A stretch of 64,000 nt of DNA, taken from Telmatactis stephensoni. Lineage: Eukaryota > Cnidaria > Anthozoa > Actiniaria > Isophelliidae. Below, piece after piece: positions 14,701 through 29,700 of this stretch (position 1 is its first letter; every line of letters begins with the position of its first letter). The position numbers were made by a program, and so were the translations under genes. The notes below the pieces were generated by a model. That model was not told the DNA's origin and made no database searches. It saw only the letters and a list, made by a program, of their open reading frames with translations. The stretch is from contig JALIZF010001914.1 of NCBI GenBank assembly GCA_029948255.1, positions 496,001-560,000 on the forward strand, in the 5' to 3' direction.

Positions 14701-17700
14701 CACAATCACGCATTGGATATACATTAACACAATCATACATTGGATATACATTAACACAATCACGCATTGGATATACATTAACACAATCATACATTGGATA
14801 TACATTAACACAATCATACATTGGATATACATTAACACAATCATACATTGGATATACATTAACACAATCATACATTGGATATACATTAACACAATCACGC
14901 ATTGGATATACATTAACACAATCATACATTGGATATACATTAACACAATCACGCATTGGATATACATTAACACAATCATACATTGGATATACATTAACAC
15001 AATCATACATTGGATATACATTAACACAATCACGCATTGGATATACATTAACACAATCATACATTGGATATACATTAACACAATCACGCATTGGATATAC
15101 ATTAACACAATCACGCATTGGATATACATTAACACAATCATACATTGGATATACATTAACACAATCATACATTGGATATACATTAACACAATCATACATT
15201 GGATATACATTAACACAATCATACATTGGATATACATTAACACAATCACGCATTGGATATACATCAACACAATCATACATTGGATATACATTAACACAAT
15301 CATACATTGGATATACATTAACACAATCATACATTGGATATACATCAACACAATCATACATTGGATATACATTAACACAATCATACATTGGATATACATT
15401 AACACAATCATACATTGGATATACATTAACACAATCATACATTGGATATACATTAACACAATCACGCATTGGATATACATTAACACAATCATACATTGGA
15501 TATACATTAACACAATCATACATTGGATATACATTAACACAATCATACATTGGATATACATTAACACAATCACGCATTGGATATACATTAACACAATCAT
15601 ACATTGGATATACATTAACACAATCATACATTGGATATACATTAACACAATCATACATTGGATATACATCAACACAATCATACATTGGATATACATTAAC
15701 ACAATCACGCATTGGATATACATTAACACAATCATACATTGGATATACATTAACACAATCATACATTGGATATACATTAACACAATCATACATTGGATAT
15801 ACATTAACACAATCATACATTGGATATACATCAACACAATCATACATTGGATATACATTAACACAATCATACATTGGATATACATTAACACAATCATACA
15901 TTGGATATACATTAACACAATCATACATTGGATATACATTAACACAATCACGCATTGGATATACATTAACACAATCACGCATTGGATATACATTAACACA
16001 ATCATACATTGGATATACATTAACACAATCATACATTGGATATACATCAACACAATCATACATTGGATATACATCAACACAATCATACATTGGATATACA
16101 TTAACACAATCACGCACTGGATATACATCAACACAATCATACATTGGATATACATTAACACAATCATACATTGGATATACATTAACACAATCACGCATTG
16201 GATATACATTAACACAATCATACATTGGATATACATTAACACAATCATACATTGGATATACATTAACACAATCATACATTGGATATACATTAACACAATC
16301 ATACGTGTTAATTCACTGGACTGAAGAAGTGTTCTTCCGTCACCATTGTTGGCCTCAACATCGTTGATAACTGTTTGTCGGCAGTTTAAAGCTGTAATTT
16401 TTACTGGAATTTCCCATCTAACATCTTTCCAGAAATTTGTCTTTGGCAACAATTACGATGTCATCGGAGTATGACATCTTTCTTTCCACCTAAACTCACT
16501 TGGCAGCTTGTCATTCTCTCATCTGATTCACCTTCCTCCTCCCCATGTGTAGCCCCATAGTGATTTATGCAATGGCGTTTCTTAACGCTCACCTTCGTTC
16601 AGAGATGTTATCTTTGCAACACCAGAATTTATGTATATGTTGTGCTTTAGAATTCATTAAAGAGCGGCACGGACAGCCATAATTCACTATATACCGTCTA
16701 TTCTCTTCCCCTTCGCGAACAAGCTAAGTGCGTATTGCATGGCCAGTCTTAGTTACTGCATCTATTGGCGTTTTGGAGCTATAAATGTACTCATTTACCA
16801 AGATTAAAACAAACGTTCTGGAAAAATATTTAACTATTTTACCTATTTCTACTAACATACTGCTAACTCTGAGTCTTTTGAGTTCTTTTCTGAGACCTGA
16901 TAGACATCAACGAGTTTGACGGAATACATCGAACGTTCACCCCTTCCGTTTGTTCTTAGTTACGAGATAAGTAGCTCATACAAAATGTCAAATTTTCAGC
17001 GATTGTTATCGGGAGAATCTATTAAAGAGGAATCATTTTAATACAGAACATTCCATAAATCACTAAAATCCTATGTAACTTTAAAACACTACAATGGATA
17101 CATACCTGATGATTAAAGCCAGGCACTCAAAGGGCGTTCCCATGGACAACCCAGGAACATATTGATATCGATCTAAATCATGACCTCCATCGCACCGCTG
17201 TAAATATTGGAATGCACGCTGGACAGGAATACTGCAGAACTCCTGTCTATCAAACAGTGGGCTTGTATCTATATCATTCGAAAGTACAGTTTTAACTTGG
17301 AGCGAATCACTCGAAACATTATCAAAACAATTTCTATAGAGGGATTTCACGGCAGCCATGTTTGTGGTCAAAATAATAGAGCTTTTTTCCCGAGAGAAAT
17401 GAAATCTTTTCTGATTCAAAAACTTTCTATTGTATGGTACTTGCCCACAAACATAGCTGCCATGAAATCCCTCTATATATTTGGAAATTTGACTCACTTG
17501 AACTCTGTTGTGTCTTGAGGAGTTGCAAGGTGTTTATTGGTGTGGTGCATTCAATCGTTGGCAGCAGGGAAATGAAAGATACCTTTTTTGGCTCAAATGA
17601 GTTATTTTGCTAAAATGGAAAAAAATTAATAAATACACAAGAAAATGATCTAGAAACATGCTTTATTCACTGGATTATGAAGGTATTTAGTGGACTAAAA

Positions 17701-20700
17701 AATGATGTACTCTACACAACACACCGCATCAACAAAATTCAGAGAAAAAAGATTTTATTAGGCGAATGAAAAAAGGCAAAAAGGAAAGTCGATATACATT
17801 ATTGTGAAATTGATGCCAAACAAATAAAATCATTGATATCACTGAAAATGGCCAATGTGCCACCCCACTGGTCACGTACGTCAGGAACTATCAATCAGCC
17901 AGTAAAGATATAAATTGTGGTCATTGTTATAATGAACTAACCAGTCTAACCTTTATTATGGAGTTGGTCTGTTCGATAACATACAAGTCAGGCAACCTTC
18001 GTCTCCATAAACGACCAGTCTTGTCATGAAGCACTCCCAGGATCACCAGGTTGAACAGGATTGTGTCTAGACCTTCACTGATCTGTTGTTTGGATTAATA
18101 AATTAAAAAAGGATTACTGTAAATTCTCAACAATTTTCTCAAACTCATTAATTATTCATGAGGTAATCAACCAACCAGGTGTCTCGAATTAGGTCACATG
18201 ACGAACTTTGAAACCCCGTAAAGTCCGTTCTAAAAGTGCCCCTAACCCCTAAATTGAAATTTTGATAAGCGTTTCTTCATGAATAAAAATGTTTAATGAT
18301 TAAATATTTTTGGATAAAATCATCTCCTTTCGGAGCATTAAGCATTTGAAGTCGGAAAATGCAAATGAGATGACTTTGACTTTGACTTTGAAATGATTTC
18401 CAGACAATCCTGGGGTGTTTTATTCTATTTATGTTATCATAAATGTACTTTCGTAACGCTTCCTATAGAGACTCTTAGAAAAATTAGCTCAGAAAAACAG
18501 TTCCTTATCTAACTTTACATTTAAAAGCATTAAAAGACTCTTGAAATATTTTCATGGTAACCAGGTCCGAGACTCGAACTCCTGTAAACCATTGTCTTAC
18601 TAGACTAATTCCTACTTGCTTACCACTAAGCCACAAGTTAGTTCGTTGACCAGAACGGAATTTTTTGAACTGTTATAGAAATTATCCGTGCATGCATAAC
18701 TATTATTATTCAATTTTCATACACTGTACAAATTCTGATTTTCTGATTGGTCAGTTTGTACCACGTGACGCGTTGTTATGACGTGACAACACGTCATTAT
18801 GCATTAACTTCCGTGAATTAATCATAGACAAATCATGGCAATAAATCATAGTTGGAAAGAAAAAATGTTCCTGGTGATATATTTGAGGATTTTTCGAAAA
18901 AGAGAAGCTGAAGAGAAGCTGATTGAGCAGAGTACCAATCTTTGCAAGTGACTTGCTGGTAACGCCACCATGGTTAATAATAATATAGGGGAAAGAAAGT
19001 GGGGTACTCCACATTCGAGTATTGCCTCCCCCTCCAAACAAAGCTCAGTAAACTCCTCTCTTGAGTAAAGACAACATTCAAATCAAATACGTATACATAA
19101 TCGAAACATTGACTACCAATCAACTATTGTACAAGCTGAGATGAATTGACTCACTGAAGGTGATACATCAAGATGAATTATCCTCGATACTGGAGTATTT
19201 GTTTGTACTGGATGTGACTTCCATAATGTGTCTAGAATGGGGCGGGTATCTGCCACAGTACCATGGAGTGGTACAGTCACATCAAGTGTCAATGGAGTCC
19301 CACTCATCTTGATAAGTTGTTCGTTGTTTGGCAACTTTGGAAGTTGTTCTTTAAGCCTGGAAACGACTAGTGTCTTGCCAACACCTGCACGATTGGAACA
19401 AACCACTCGCACTGAAAGCCTTTAAAGTAATAAGACAAGATTAGAGTATAACGACTCATACTTGAAACTGTCGAATTGGATCTCCTGCCGCCTGAAGAAC
19501 CAAGTAATCCTCTGTTTCAACTTTTCTTTGACCTTATACACTAAAATCAAAAAAACTATCTTTTTTTGTATACTGAAAGCTTAAAAAAAAAAAAAAAAAA
19601 AAAAGTTGTCATAAAAAAATCATAAAAAAATGTCCAAAATTGTAATTAAAAAAAAATGAAATTATTGTAAAAAAAAATTTTTCTGTTATATATGTAAAAA
19701 AATTTATTGTAAAAAATTTATAGTGTTAAAATGTAAAAATTTATTTATGTGTGAAATAAACGTATTAAAAAAAAAAAAAAAAAACTTTTCTTTGACGTTG
19801 TTGTTATTCAGGTTGGGTTTTTTTTACTTTCCACAGGGTATATTAACAAGCTTACCTGTCCTTGTCAAGATGAGCTGCAGGAGTCCAATCAATCCATTGA
19901 TCCTTGTAATACCCATTTAAAGTATTCGGCAAACAAAGTTGTTTGGCTAGATAAGCCTTTAAAATCTCACAAGAAGCACAACTAGGAGTAGCTTGTAATC
20001 GGTACTCATCTAAAGCAGCGATGATGTGAGATCGATCTTCATTCTCTGTGCTGCAGACCACAGCAATTCTGCATGTTTCTGAAAAATGTTACAAAAATTC
20101 TAACGATAATACGTGTTCAACTGGAATTCTTACATTTAAGTACCTGACGAAGTATAACGACTATCTCTATATACCAGAGAGAAGTTTTAAATTGTTCAGT
20201 GTATGAAAGCAACCGTTTGCTCCCTAACATACAATGTATCCATCAGCAGAAACCGTTACTAAGAAGATACAATCCTGCTTTATATTTTAATATCCTGGAT
20301 TATTGTCATACTGCTTTAAGGTGGTGGTACAGAGACGATTCGCCAGGACGATTGTTCGAGCAACATTGTTTCACGAAAAATTATTTTTGTGTAACATGGC
20401 ACACAGAACAATTTTCTGCGCAATCTCTGTCATAAACATGTTGCGTGAATCGCCTTCAATAACCTGCAACCAAATATGACGAATTTTGTTGCCGTTGCTT
20501 CATGTTACATACTCGCCATCGACTTTTTGCGCAACAAAAAGGCGGCTGATAGCGAAGTAAGCATAATACAAGCCAATAAGTACGTTTGAATTTCATCCAA
20601 AGAAAAGCAATTCTTTAGGAATGAAGTTTAAAAGTGTCCAAAAATATAACAAAACAAACAGAGCTGTCGCAAGCGTTACACATGTTCATGTTGCCAGGAA

Positions 20701-23700
20701 AAACGTTCCGTGTAAAAATACCTGTGACAACAACAATCTTTGGCGCAACATTGTCGCGGAAAATCGTCGTTATAATCGTTTCGTGTAACATTAACGAAGT
20801 CAAGGAAACTGAACAAAACAACATTGAGAATACAGACGGGACTTATGTTCAAACTTTTTTTTTACCAAAAACTTGGAGAGGAAACACTTATTTACCTTGT
20901 TGTGTTGCGAACTGTTGCTTGAGAAGGTTAAACATGTTGACAACCGTTTGACTGACACTGTAATCAAGGACGTCAGGATTAACTAAGCAAAACATTTGCT
21001 TATCAGTATCTCCAAAAGCACGCCACCAGAACAATTCTACCTGTTAAGAAGTTAAATCAACATATTAAAGTTACAATGAATTTTCTTTCTTTCTGTCTCT
21101 GTCTCTCTCTTTTATCTTGTTAAACAGTTGGATGATACTAGTCCAAAAGGGTACACCAAAGTAAAAATCATCAGCAATGTCTTAAGACGATGAGCTAACA
21201 ACTTGGGTCGTTTGCAATGGATAGACAAGGCTGAGGGTATCATGGCATAGATGTGTGTTTGTACAAAAAACTACGCATAACATGTTGCACTAACAAAACG
21301 AAACGAAACAAAACCGACACAACAATACGGCAGTGCCAATTTTGAAACGTCAATGGACTAACCTCCTCAGCAGTTGTTTCAGATGTACAAACAAGTACTT
21401 CCTTCTGAGTTGGGAGACGGTCTCCTCCATACTGCATATACATGGACAACACTGTAGCAAATAAGTCTCCTAAAGAAATGATTTAACATGTTAACTCCAA
21501 TAAACTACTACGAATAATCTTGAATAACACTTGAGAAATGACAATACTGAGTTATCACTTACCACTTGGAACCAGAATAAGATTGGGTTGGTCACGTTTT
21601 AAGTACTCAGGGAACCTCCTTTCATTAGGTTTCATACCTATACCAAAACATAAAAAGCACATGTAGATTTAGTCTCCTAATTAGGATAATATTGAGAAAT
21701 CTGGTACTTACATTTTTTAGCAAGCTTGTCAAGAATCGATCCAAGCTCATCTAGAGTTAGGTATGAAGGGTGTTCGAAATCGAATTCAGAAAACTCTGGA
21801 TCAGCTTCTATGCATTCTTCGCCTTCTTCTATTTCACTGGAAAGCAATGTTAAAACGAAACATTTTCTCATCCAGGCTGCAGTAGTTATAGTATTATCGA
21901 TACCACGTCAACTTACCTTAGCATCATTTCGCTTGTGGATCCTTGTTCATTTTCCTGGATTTCTTCCTTTAGCTCAGGGAAGAAGTCAAGAAAAGAAGGA
22001 TCGTCACGAGCCTCTTCAACTTTGGACAACACTTCCTCAGTGTCCTCTCCATGCTTCATACACCATTCTAAAAGATCATCTTCTTTCATATTCTGGTCGT
22101 TGTTGATATCCATAGCTTTAAGAGCAGCAATTCCTACATCTTCCTCAAAATCCATTTTTTCGACACTATCAAAGAAGGATCGATATTTTTCGCGCATATT
22201 TGTAGAGGTAAAGTCTTGTTGCTGACTAGCTGCTGGTATTGTTGGTTCAGAATTTACGGCAACTACAGAGAATCCTGGAATCTCATTCAGAACATCAGTG
22301 AGGTCTTGGCTGGTGATCCTACTATGTACGCTTTCCAATAACGTGTAGACATGCAGAGGCAATGTATCCACAGAAGCACCGATAGCGTGACGAAGCAAAC
22401 TTAGTTCTCTTCTCATTACAAGAATATGCTTCGTGGTGAAATGGTTGAGCTCCTTGAACTTAACCCTTTTATCATGGACATACTTTCGCCACAGCTTCAG
22501 TCTTTCCTCCATTTCCAGGCAAATATCGGCAAGGTCTTTTCCAATGGACCTTTGAATGAACAGCCTATCACTAGAACAATCGACTTCATGTCTCCAGCCA
22601 ATGTATTGCACATCACCAGATTCGCAAAGGTCTATGTAGACCCGACCAAGTCTCATTACACCTTCAAGAATCTTGAAAGAAAGTTTGGGAGTCAGTTAAC
22701 ATTAAAAGGACATAAGTAAATTTCTCTTGATCATAATGCTTGAAAACCTAAACAAACTTTCTTTTCTTACTCATACCTCCACAAATCTGTTTATCTCTTC
22801 TGTGCTCTCAATAGAATCTTTGTTTTGCAGCTGTGCTGTTTTCCCAGCTATAAGCATCAGTTTGCTTTGTAGATTTTTCAAGTCGTTTAGTGTATATGTT
22901 TTTACTTCTTCCTTTTGTGAATCATCTTCCATTTCTTCCATTCTCTGAGGATGATGTTGCTGAATCCTTTCATCCATCGGCACAGTAAGAGTGATAACGT
23001 TTTCCAGTTCTTTGTTGATATCATCAGATTCTGTGATACTGCCAATACGATATATTCCTGATGAGTTGATGATCTTTGTCTGCATAAGAGAGGACATTTC
23101 CACAGAGCCATGTGAGCTTTGTACAGCCTTCAGCCACTCAAGATGTCGGCATGTTTCGCCCTATAACAAGAAACGCAATTGATCCATAACTCACTTGAGC
23201 TACTAGATCACATTGGAATAAACAGGAAATAATCTTTCTTCGCTTTACGAAAATATTTCCATGTTTATATTGCTTGTATCTCGTAATATATCTTGCTTGA
23301 CATTCGAGATTTGAATATCACTACTACTTGCCAAAGAATGACCGGCTGGCGTTAACCATAAGAAACGTCGTGCTGGCAACGCAAATGCAGTAATACTAAA
23401 GAGAACGAGCCACCATTGATTAATTGGTATCCAAAATAAGAATTAGAAGCTGATGGGTTCAATTCTTTCAGCAACCTTTGTAAATGCATTGATATACTAA
23501 CCAGTTTGTCAGGAAGACGATTGTCAGAATCAACAGCCTTCCATACTGGCTGACACAGTTTCATAAGATCCTCAAAACTCATCCCTTCATTGACATCAAA
23601 GATAAGTGGAGCAAAGTTAAGGCAGCTTGTGTGGAAGTTTGAAATGCGGTCCACCTCAAGATCGTTTTCTCCAGCTGAGATCATCGCCAGGTCTACTAGA

Positions 23701-26700
23701 GTACTTAATGCACTTGTGTCTGGAAAATGAGAATAAAGAAAAAAAAGAAAGAACAATTAAAGACTTGGCAGTTTCAGGATTTGAACAATGAAATAATAAG
23801 TTATCTTACCTTTGATGGTTTCTCTCAGCCATTTCACAAGTGGTTCACAGTCAATTACTGCAGCAAGACAATGTGCTTTTTCGATGGAAATTTTGTTCAA
23901 ATACTCGCCAGCCTTTAGAAACTTGTCATTCATGCTAGCCAGTGGCTTGTCCTTAAACGTTTCTGAAGTCTACAAGAACAATGTTTGGACAAGTTCATCA
24001 GTCACCAAAATACATGAAACTCTATAAAGACCTGTGCATAACACCAATTTGAATGCTTGCACCAAGCTGAGCTTTATCACGTCCATTGCTTTATGTTTCC
24101 ACGTACTTTACATGACTTCTACTTTATAAGTCCGTAAATTAATCTATGAATATGTCATGCATATTCAGTCAGAACTTTAACATGATGTTGAGGATTTGGG
24201 ATGACTATTCAGGATCGGTTGGATATCAAATTAACGTCATGTTAAGGACATAAACAATACCTGGTTTCTCAATTGCTCAAGCACATCAAAGTCTCCTTTC
24301 AACCCTAATGCTTCCTTAAATTTCCAAACAGTTTCACTGGCTTCAATGTAGTTTTGAAGGCTTCTGTACTGTTCAACCTGTTTACGTCGCTCTTTCCTAA
24401 CCTGATCTTTCTTACTTTTGCTTATGTGGAGTGAAGAAAACATTGCTTCAAATTCTTTGACAAAGTCTACTTTCTTGGTAAAGTGCCTGTCGATATCACG
24501 AAGAGGGATGGAACCATTATGAACACTTTGGGCAAGGTCCTGCCACGTTTGAATGGAAGGTTGCCACACATTTTGCTCCACTTCAAGAAGGGAGAGCCCT
24601 TCTTCGTTGTTGTTTTTCTGCTTTTCTTTAAACGCTGATTTAGAATTTCTTTTCCAAAGGTTTTGGAATACGACACTCTTACAGACAGAAGATAAGTGTG
24701 GAAGCACCGACAACAGTGAGGGAGGCAGGTCAAAGAAGACTACATTTACTCTTTCTTCCTTGCATTCTTGACTTGGTGGATCTCGTCGGCAAATGTTCAC
24801 CATCTGCACATTGGCGATATCACAATCCATTTTATTTTGCAATTCTGAGATGTCAAATGTCACTGTGAAGGAAAGAAGTATTTTGCAGCGAACGTACTGG
24901 AAATAGTATAGAATAATGTACCAAATCTATTGTCAGCCTATTGTCAGCGTTTTGTCAGCCGTTTGCTGGTTGTTCGTCGGTCAAGTGACAGTGAGCAATT
25001 TCCCAACAGTCGGTCGACATCGGATTGGGTACGTTATTCTGTGCTTTTAGCGAATTTCTATACTCATTTATTGAACTTATCTTATTTATAGGACTTTGTC
25101 ATCACAAAGTTAATAATGGAATGTGACAGTCTAACAAATGCGGAAGAGCTAATGAAACGCCGGATTGTAAAATATTTATTTTCAATATCCTTGCAGCTTT
25201 TGCAAAAAGAAACAGATAGGTAAAAGATAATCATTCAGGCGTTTGTTTATCCAGTATCAAATATTACCAGAAACTCAGTGGGATTGATACAATCCCCTTG
25301 TGAGTTTTAGACATTACTCTACTACTGCAATATTATAGGGAAACAGAAGAAAAGAAAAATAACACCAGTCAACAAATGCCTGCGAATGTTACGTATATGT
25401 ATGCTCAGTGACCACCGATGTCTCGTGACCTTGAGAAGGCAGCAGTACCCTTAGTGTTTCGTCCATTTTCTACACAAACTTACCATCCTTTAAAGAGCTG
25501 CAGAGCCCAAGAAAATCAGCAACACGATCCCTAAGTTTGTGAAAATGATCCAGTTCCTCAATGCCCTTTTTAAGCTCCTCCATCACTACTTCACTCTTTA
25601 TCCATCCTTGATTTTCCTGGGCGCCAGTTTTCATTAAGGCATTGCAAAGTTTCCTGAAGTTATCTTGGTGCTGTTTCAATAATGTTATAGTTTTAACTTC
25701 AATAGATCTTCTCTTCAATTCATGTTGTATACTACATAGATGATTCATCACTTGTTGAAGAAGTTTAGCAGCTTCTGATTTTAACATTTCCTGACTCCCT
25801 GCTGTTCCTATTTTAAAAGGATGTTAGTTAGTTAGTTATAGACGCTCGTTCTACGTACTTCAAGTCAGAATTCCTACTGAAAAGGTTGCCCATGAGATAT
25901 ATCTAAATACTTAATGAATTAGCATCAAAGCAGCATAAATCAGCGGATCCCATCAAAGAATACCATTTTTTCAAATGCGTTCAGCACGAGGTTTAACTCA
26001 TTTTGATGAGAAGTATTCTAGCTTTATTCCAAAGGGAACTTGTTAACATTTTGCCTTGTTTTGCGTAACTATCTTTGATGCAGACGCGTACTTATCCCCC
26101 AAAAACGATTGAAAGGCATCCACTGACAGCTCTCGTGATCTGAACTAAAAAGGCCCTAAGATGTTTTGTAGGTTACATATGGCAAAACTGTATTTACCAA
26201 AAGAAATGATGAACCCTGGCCAGTGTTTCCATCTCAAAATGTAGAGCAACTGTGTCTGGGATGTCAAGTTAGGCTTATCAATCACTTCTTTGTTCCATGC
26301 ACTAACTATCATACGGGACAGCAATTCTCCTGCTTTTGACGATGAACCGTCCCTTAGGGTTTTGCCTTTGAGTGCAGAAATAGAACGTTCACTTGAGCTC
26401 CCCTAAAAATTTGAAAATACATGTCACTGAACACTAAAACTGAATTTCAACAAGATTGTTCACTTCACTCTTGACACTACAGGCACGGGTGCATGTAAGG
26501 ATTCATAAAACATACAGTGAACAGCCCGTAAGTTGGGAAAGAGATCCCATTTAACACTCAGGAGAGCGTTGGGATTTTTCTACAAATGCTAATGTCAACA
26601 TCATCAAAAACCTACCTCCATAATCTTCTCAACTTCACTGAAGGCATGGTTAGTGATTAATTCTACAAGAACTCCACTAATCGCTTCCACTTTATCCATC

Positions 26701-29700
26701 CGACAAAATAGATCAATGGCATCATTGGAACGCAGCTTTGCAAAAAGGAAAAAACAGAAGTAAAATCAGGCTTCATAAAAATGTGAATTCTTTACACATA
26801 TAAATTAGTAATGTAAAGTAATTTTGATAGACTGGTAAACTTCTCAGGGTGCATTACACAAGTGAGTTCGTCACGGGACAAGTTTAATTAACATAATTTT
26901 CGGGTGAAACGTTTCCCTGAAGACCAGCACAAGAAGGTATTTACATGAGTCTCTTCTACCCAGTACAACATGAAGGTCTTTTCATTCTGGGCTGATACTC
27001 GTCGCGCGACGAACTCAGACGAAACTAAACACACCCTTATAGCACTTGTCACTGCACGTTATAACGCTAATTTGCCAGTCATTTTCATTATAACTTTTCA
27101 CAAGATGCTTTGTTTAAAAAAACAATCGATCTCTGTTTGGCACATGAACATTTGTCAATAGATTACGTCAACATGAGGAGCGCTATATAGGAAAGGCTAT
27201 TACATTCACTACTTTCTAGTGGTACATTTCACTACCTATTGTCTTGAACAAAGTACACAAATAAAAAGCACCTGTTTAAGTCTGGATTCAAAAAGAGCAA
27301 GGCTTTTAGTATGCCATTCATCTTTCCATTTCCCGGTAAAGAAATCTGCATCAATAAGTTTTGTCCAAATCTGCAAATAAAAGGAGTTCATCACTTCATG
27401 CAAGCCCTTCAAAGTAATCCGTACATTTTTTGTATCTACTGCAGAATGCAGTAGATACTATGTCATCGTGTTGAAAATGGATATACTTCATGCTTCACTC
27501 AAATTATGAGATCACGGTATATTGGTATTCACCAGAACATGTGTGAGTTTCGACACGAAGTTCTATGCTTGTTAACAATAGAAAGTGTTAACAATAGAAA
27601 AGTCGGAATATTTTCGGAAAATACACGGGAACACGGCCGACATGACGACTGTTGACAAGTTTGACAGGAATTCAAGTCAAAAATCTTGGTAAGTGATGTT
27701 TTTAACAATGTTTTTATGTCCATTAATAAGGCTCAGCTTTAATAGAATGTGCCAGGTTTATTCTTATGGAGAATTTTTAAATCATTATTCAATTTTGAGG
27801 TCGTTTTTGAGCCGGTAAGTCAATACAATATTGAAGTGTTCATCTCGATCTCGTTTGAGCCTTTCGCAAATGTTCTATCTTTTAGCAACGGTAAACAAGT
27901 TTACACCGATTGCATGTAAACTATCATCAAATAATTCACTTCATTATATAATATTTCAGCTCCTATTTAAATAAAAAAATGTAATGGCCTACAGTATGTA
28001 CGAAGACCTCAAACCGTGGATCTTGATTGCAAGGCCAAACAAACACTAGCAATTCCTTTAATAAAACCTATGACACTGTCTATGAAAGCTCTCTCTATTG
28101 ATGGTCGACGTAAAAACATTGTTAAGAATATCACTTACCAAGTTTTTCCGAACATTTAATTTTCGAAAGACATCAGTTGAGGCAATAACAAACTGCCCTG
28201 TCCAACTCCATAAAATTCTTCAACATTCTTCATGTTTTTCTTTTCAATGCATTTCAAATAAAATATTTCTATAACACATCTGCAGTAGATACATGCACCT
28301 TTCAGGTGCCTTTTATTTAAAGGTGTTATAGATTTAAAAGCTTCGAAGGACAATTAAGTCCTGGTTTTGAAATCCGTCCCTCCCTTAATTAGCTGAGACA
28401 AAGAAACAAAGAATAAAAACATATTTGAACAATTTTGAGTTTTAATTAAATAAAATACCTCAAGTTCAGCTTTCTGCCGCTCCATACCGATGGAGAGTTT
28501 AAAAAAAAAATCTTTTTCTATGGCATTTTCCATCATGGTCAACAAGCTTACGAAAATGGCATGAAATTCTTGCTTGTCATCAGTATGTGTTGTAGGCGAC
28601 ATGTCTTCTTCAGGATGACCAGTGTAGCACAGTATACGAGCAACAAATGCAAAAGAAGCAAAGAATACTTCTTGCTCGATCCTCAGTCCCCTCTTGAGAA
28701 ATTCTTGAAAAAGAAAGTGTGAAGACTTGGCATTCTTCATCATTGCCTCACTATCGTGTAATCTGGTAACAGAATAACAAATCTAAATAATCTGAATCTA
28801 AATTAGTTATTGGTTAATACCACCGTAGAAGAGACAACATGCTAAGGAAATCATAATTATAAGACTTGATCAGCTTATGAACACATAATTTCGTCGTTGC
28901 AATTCGTCCAACTGAAAGTAAAAGGACGACTTTCTGTTCCAATCCAAACGAAACAAAGAGTATAGTGTGGATGGATGTAGGGACTTGAATGAACAGCTCT
29001 AGAGGATTTCTGACAATGACTCACGTAAAACTGTTACACTAACCTCTGAGGGAACTCTTCTTTCGTTCTTTTTGTCATCTCCAACAAAGATGCCTCAATT
29101 GTTTTCAGCTTCCAAGAAAATAACAAGTCAAGAATTAATGGGATATGCAAAGCCAAGAAACGAAACCCCCCACGATCAGCACGATCCAACGATTTGAAAT
29201 GTAGGTAAAAATTTTTGTTTCGAGGGATATTTTGTGTTCTCTTTAGGGAACGTGTTAACATGCGTAAAAGAAGTAAATGGCTTGATCGACTAGCTAAAAA
29301 TCCGTTAACCCGAACGAAATGCAGAGAAAGTACTTATATAACTCTATAACTTAGTTCATGTTATGTAAACCTTATAACCCCAAAATGTTCACATCTACGG
29401 TGGCCAACGTGGTTCGCCAAAAGCGAAAAATTCAAGTGTCAAAAGCAAAAATGCAAAAGTCGAAATGACAAATGGCAAAACTCAGATTCATAGCTCCCAG
29501 GCGTTCCCCGCAATGGTTAATCATATATAAAAAATCCATCACTTTTGTCTCATCACTTCCAGCACATAATCGCTGAGTATGGCACTCAACGAGGATATTT
29601 CATGCTTCTCGTCATACTCGTCGCGTGACGGCTCTTTATGTATGCATATAATTCGTCGATTTGAGCCTCGAGAAGAGAGATTAAGCACTTCTTTCCTCGC

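Noticed and set aside
14549..16304. CRISPR-like regular array
   Set aside because: Units are directly adjacent with no spacers and the DNA is eukaryotic; it is a minisatellite.
14466..16452. Four overlapping reading frames of 584-648 codons on both strands, made of 9-residue repeats
   Set aside because: They are by-products of a 27-bp minisatellite whose unit lacks stops in these frames; it lies in an RNF213 intron.
18563..18636. tRNA gene on the minus strand
   Set aside because: A- and B-box-like words are present, but the arms do not form a cloverleaf; more likely a SINE remnant.
19577..19790. Processed pseudogene tail (long A runs)
   Set aside because: No retrocopied coding sequence or target duplication next to it; low-complexity AT tract.
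22078..22125. EF-hand-like loop (DINNDQNMKEDD) in RNF213 exon 20
   Set aside because: Only the loop pattern fits by chance; flanking helices and a partner hand are not evident in an acidic, poorly conserved insert.
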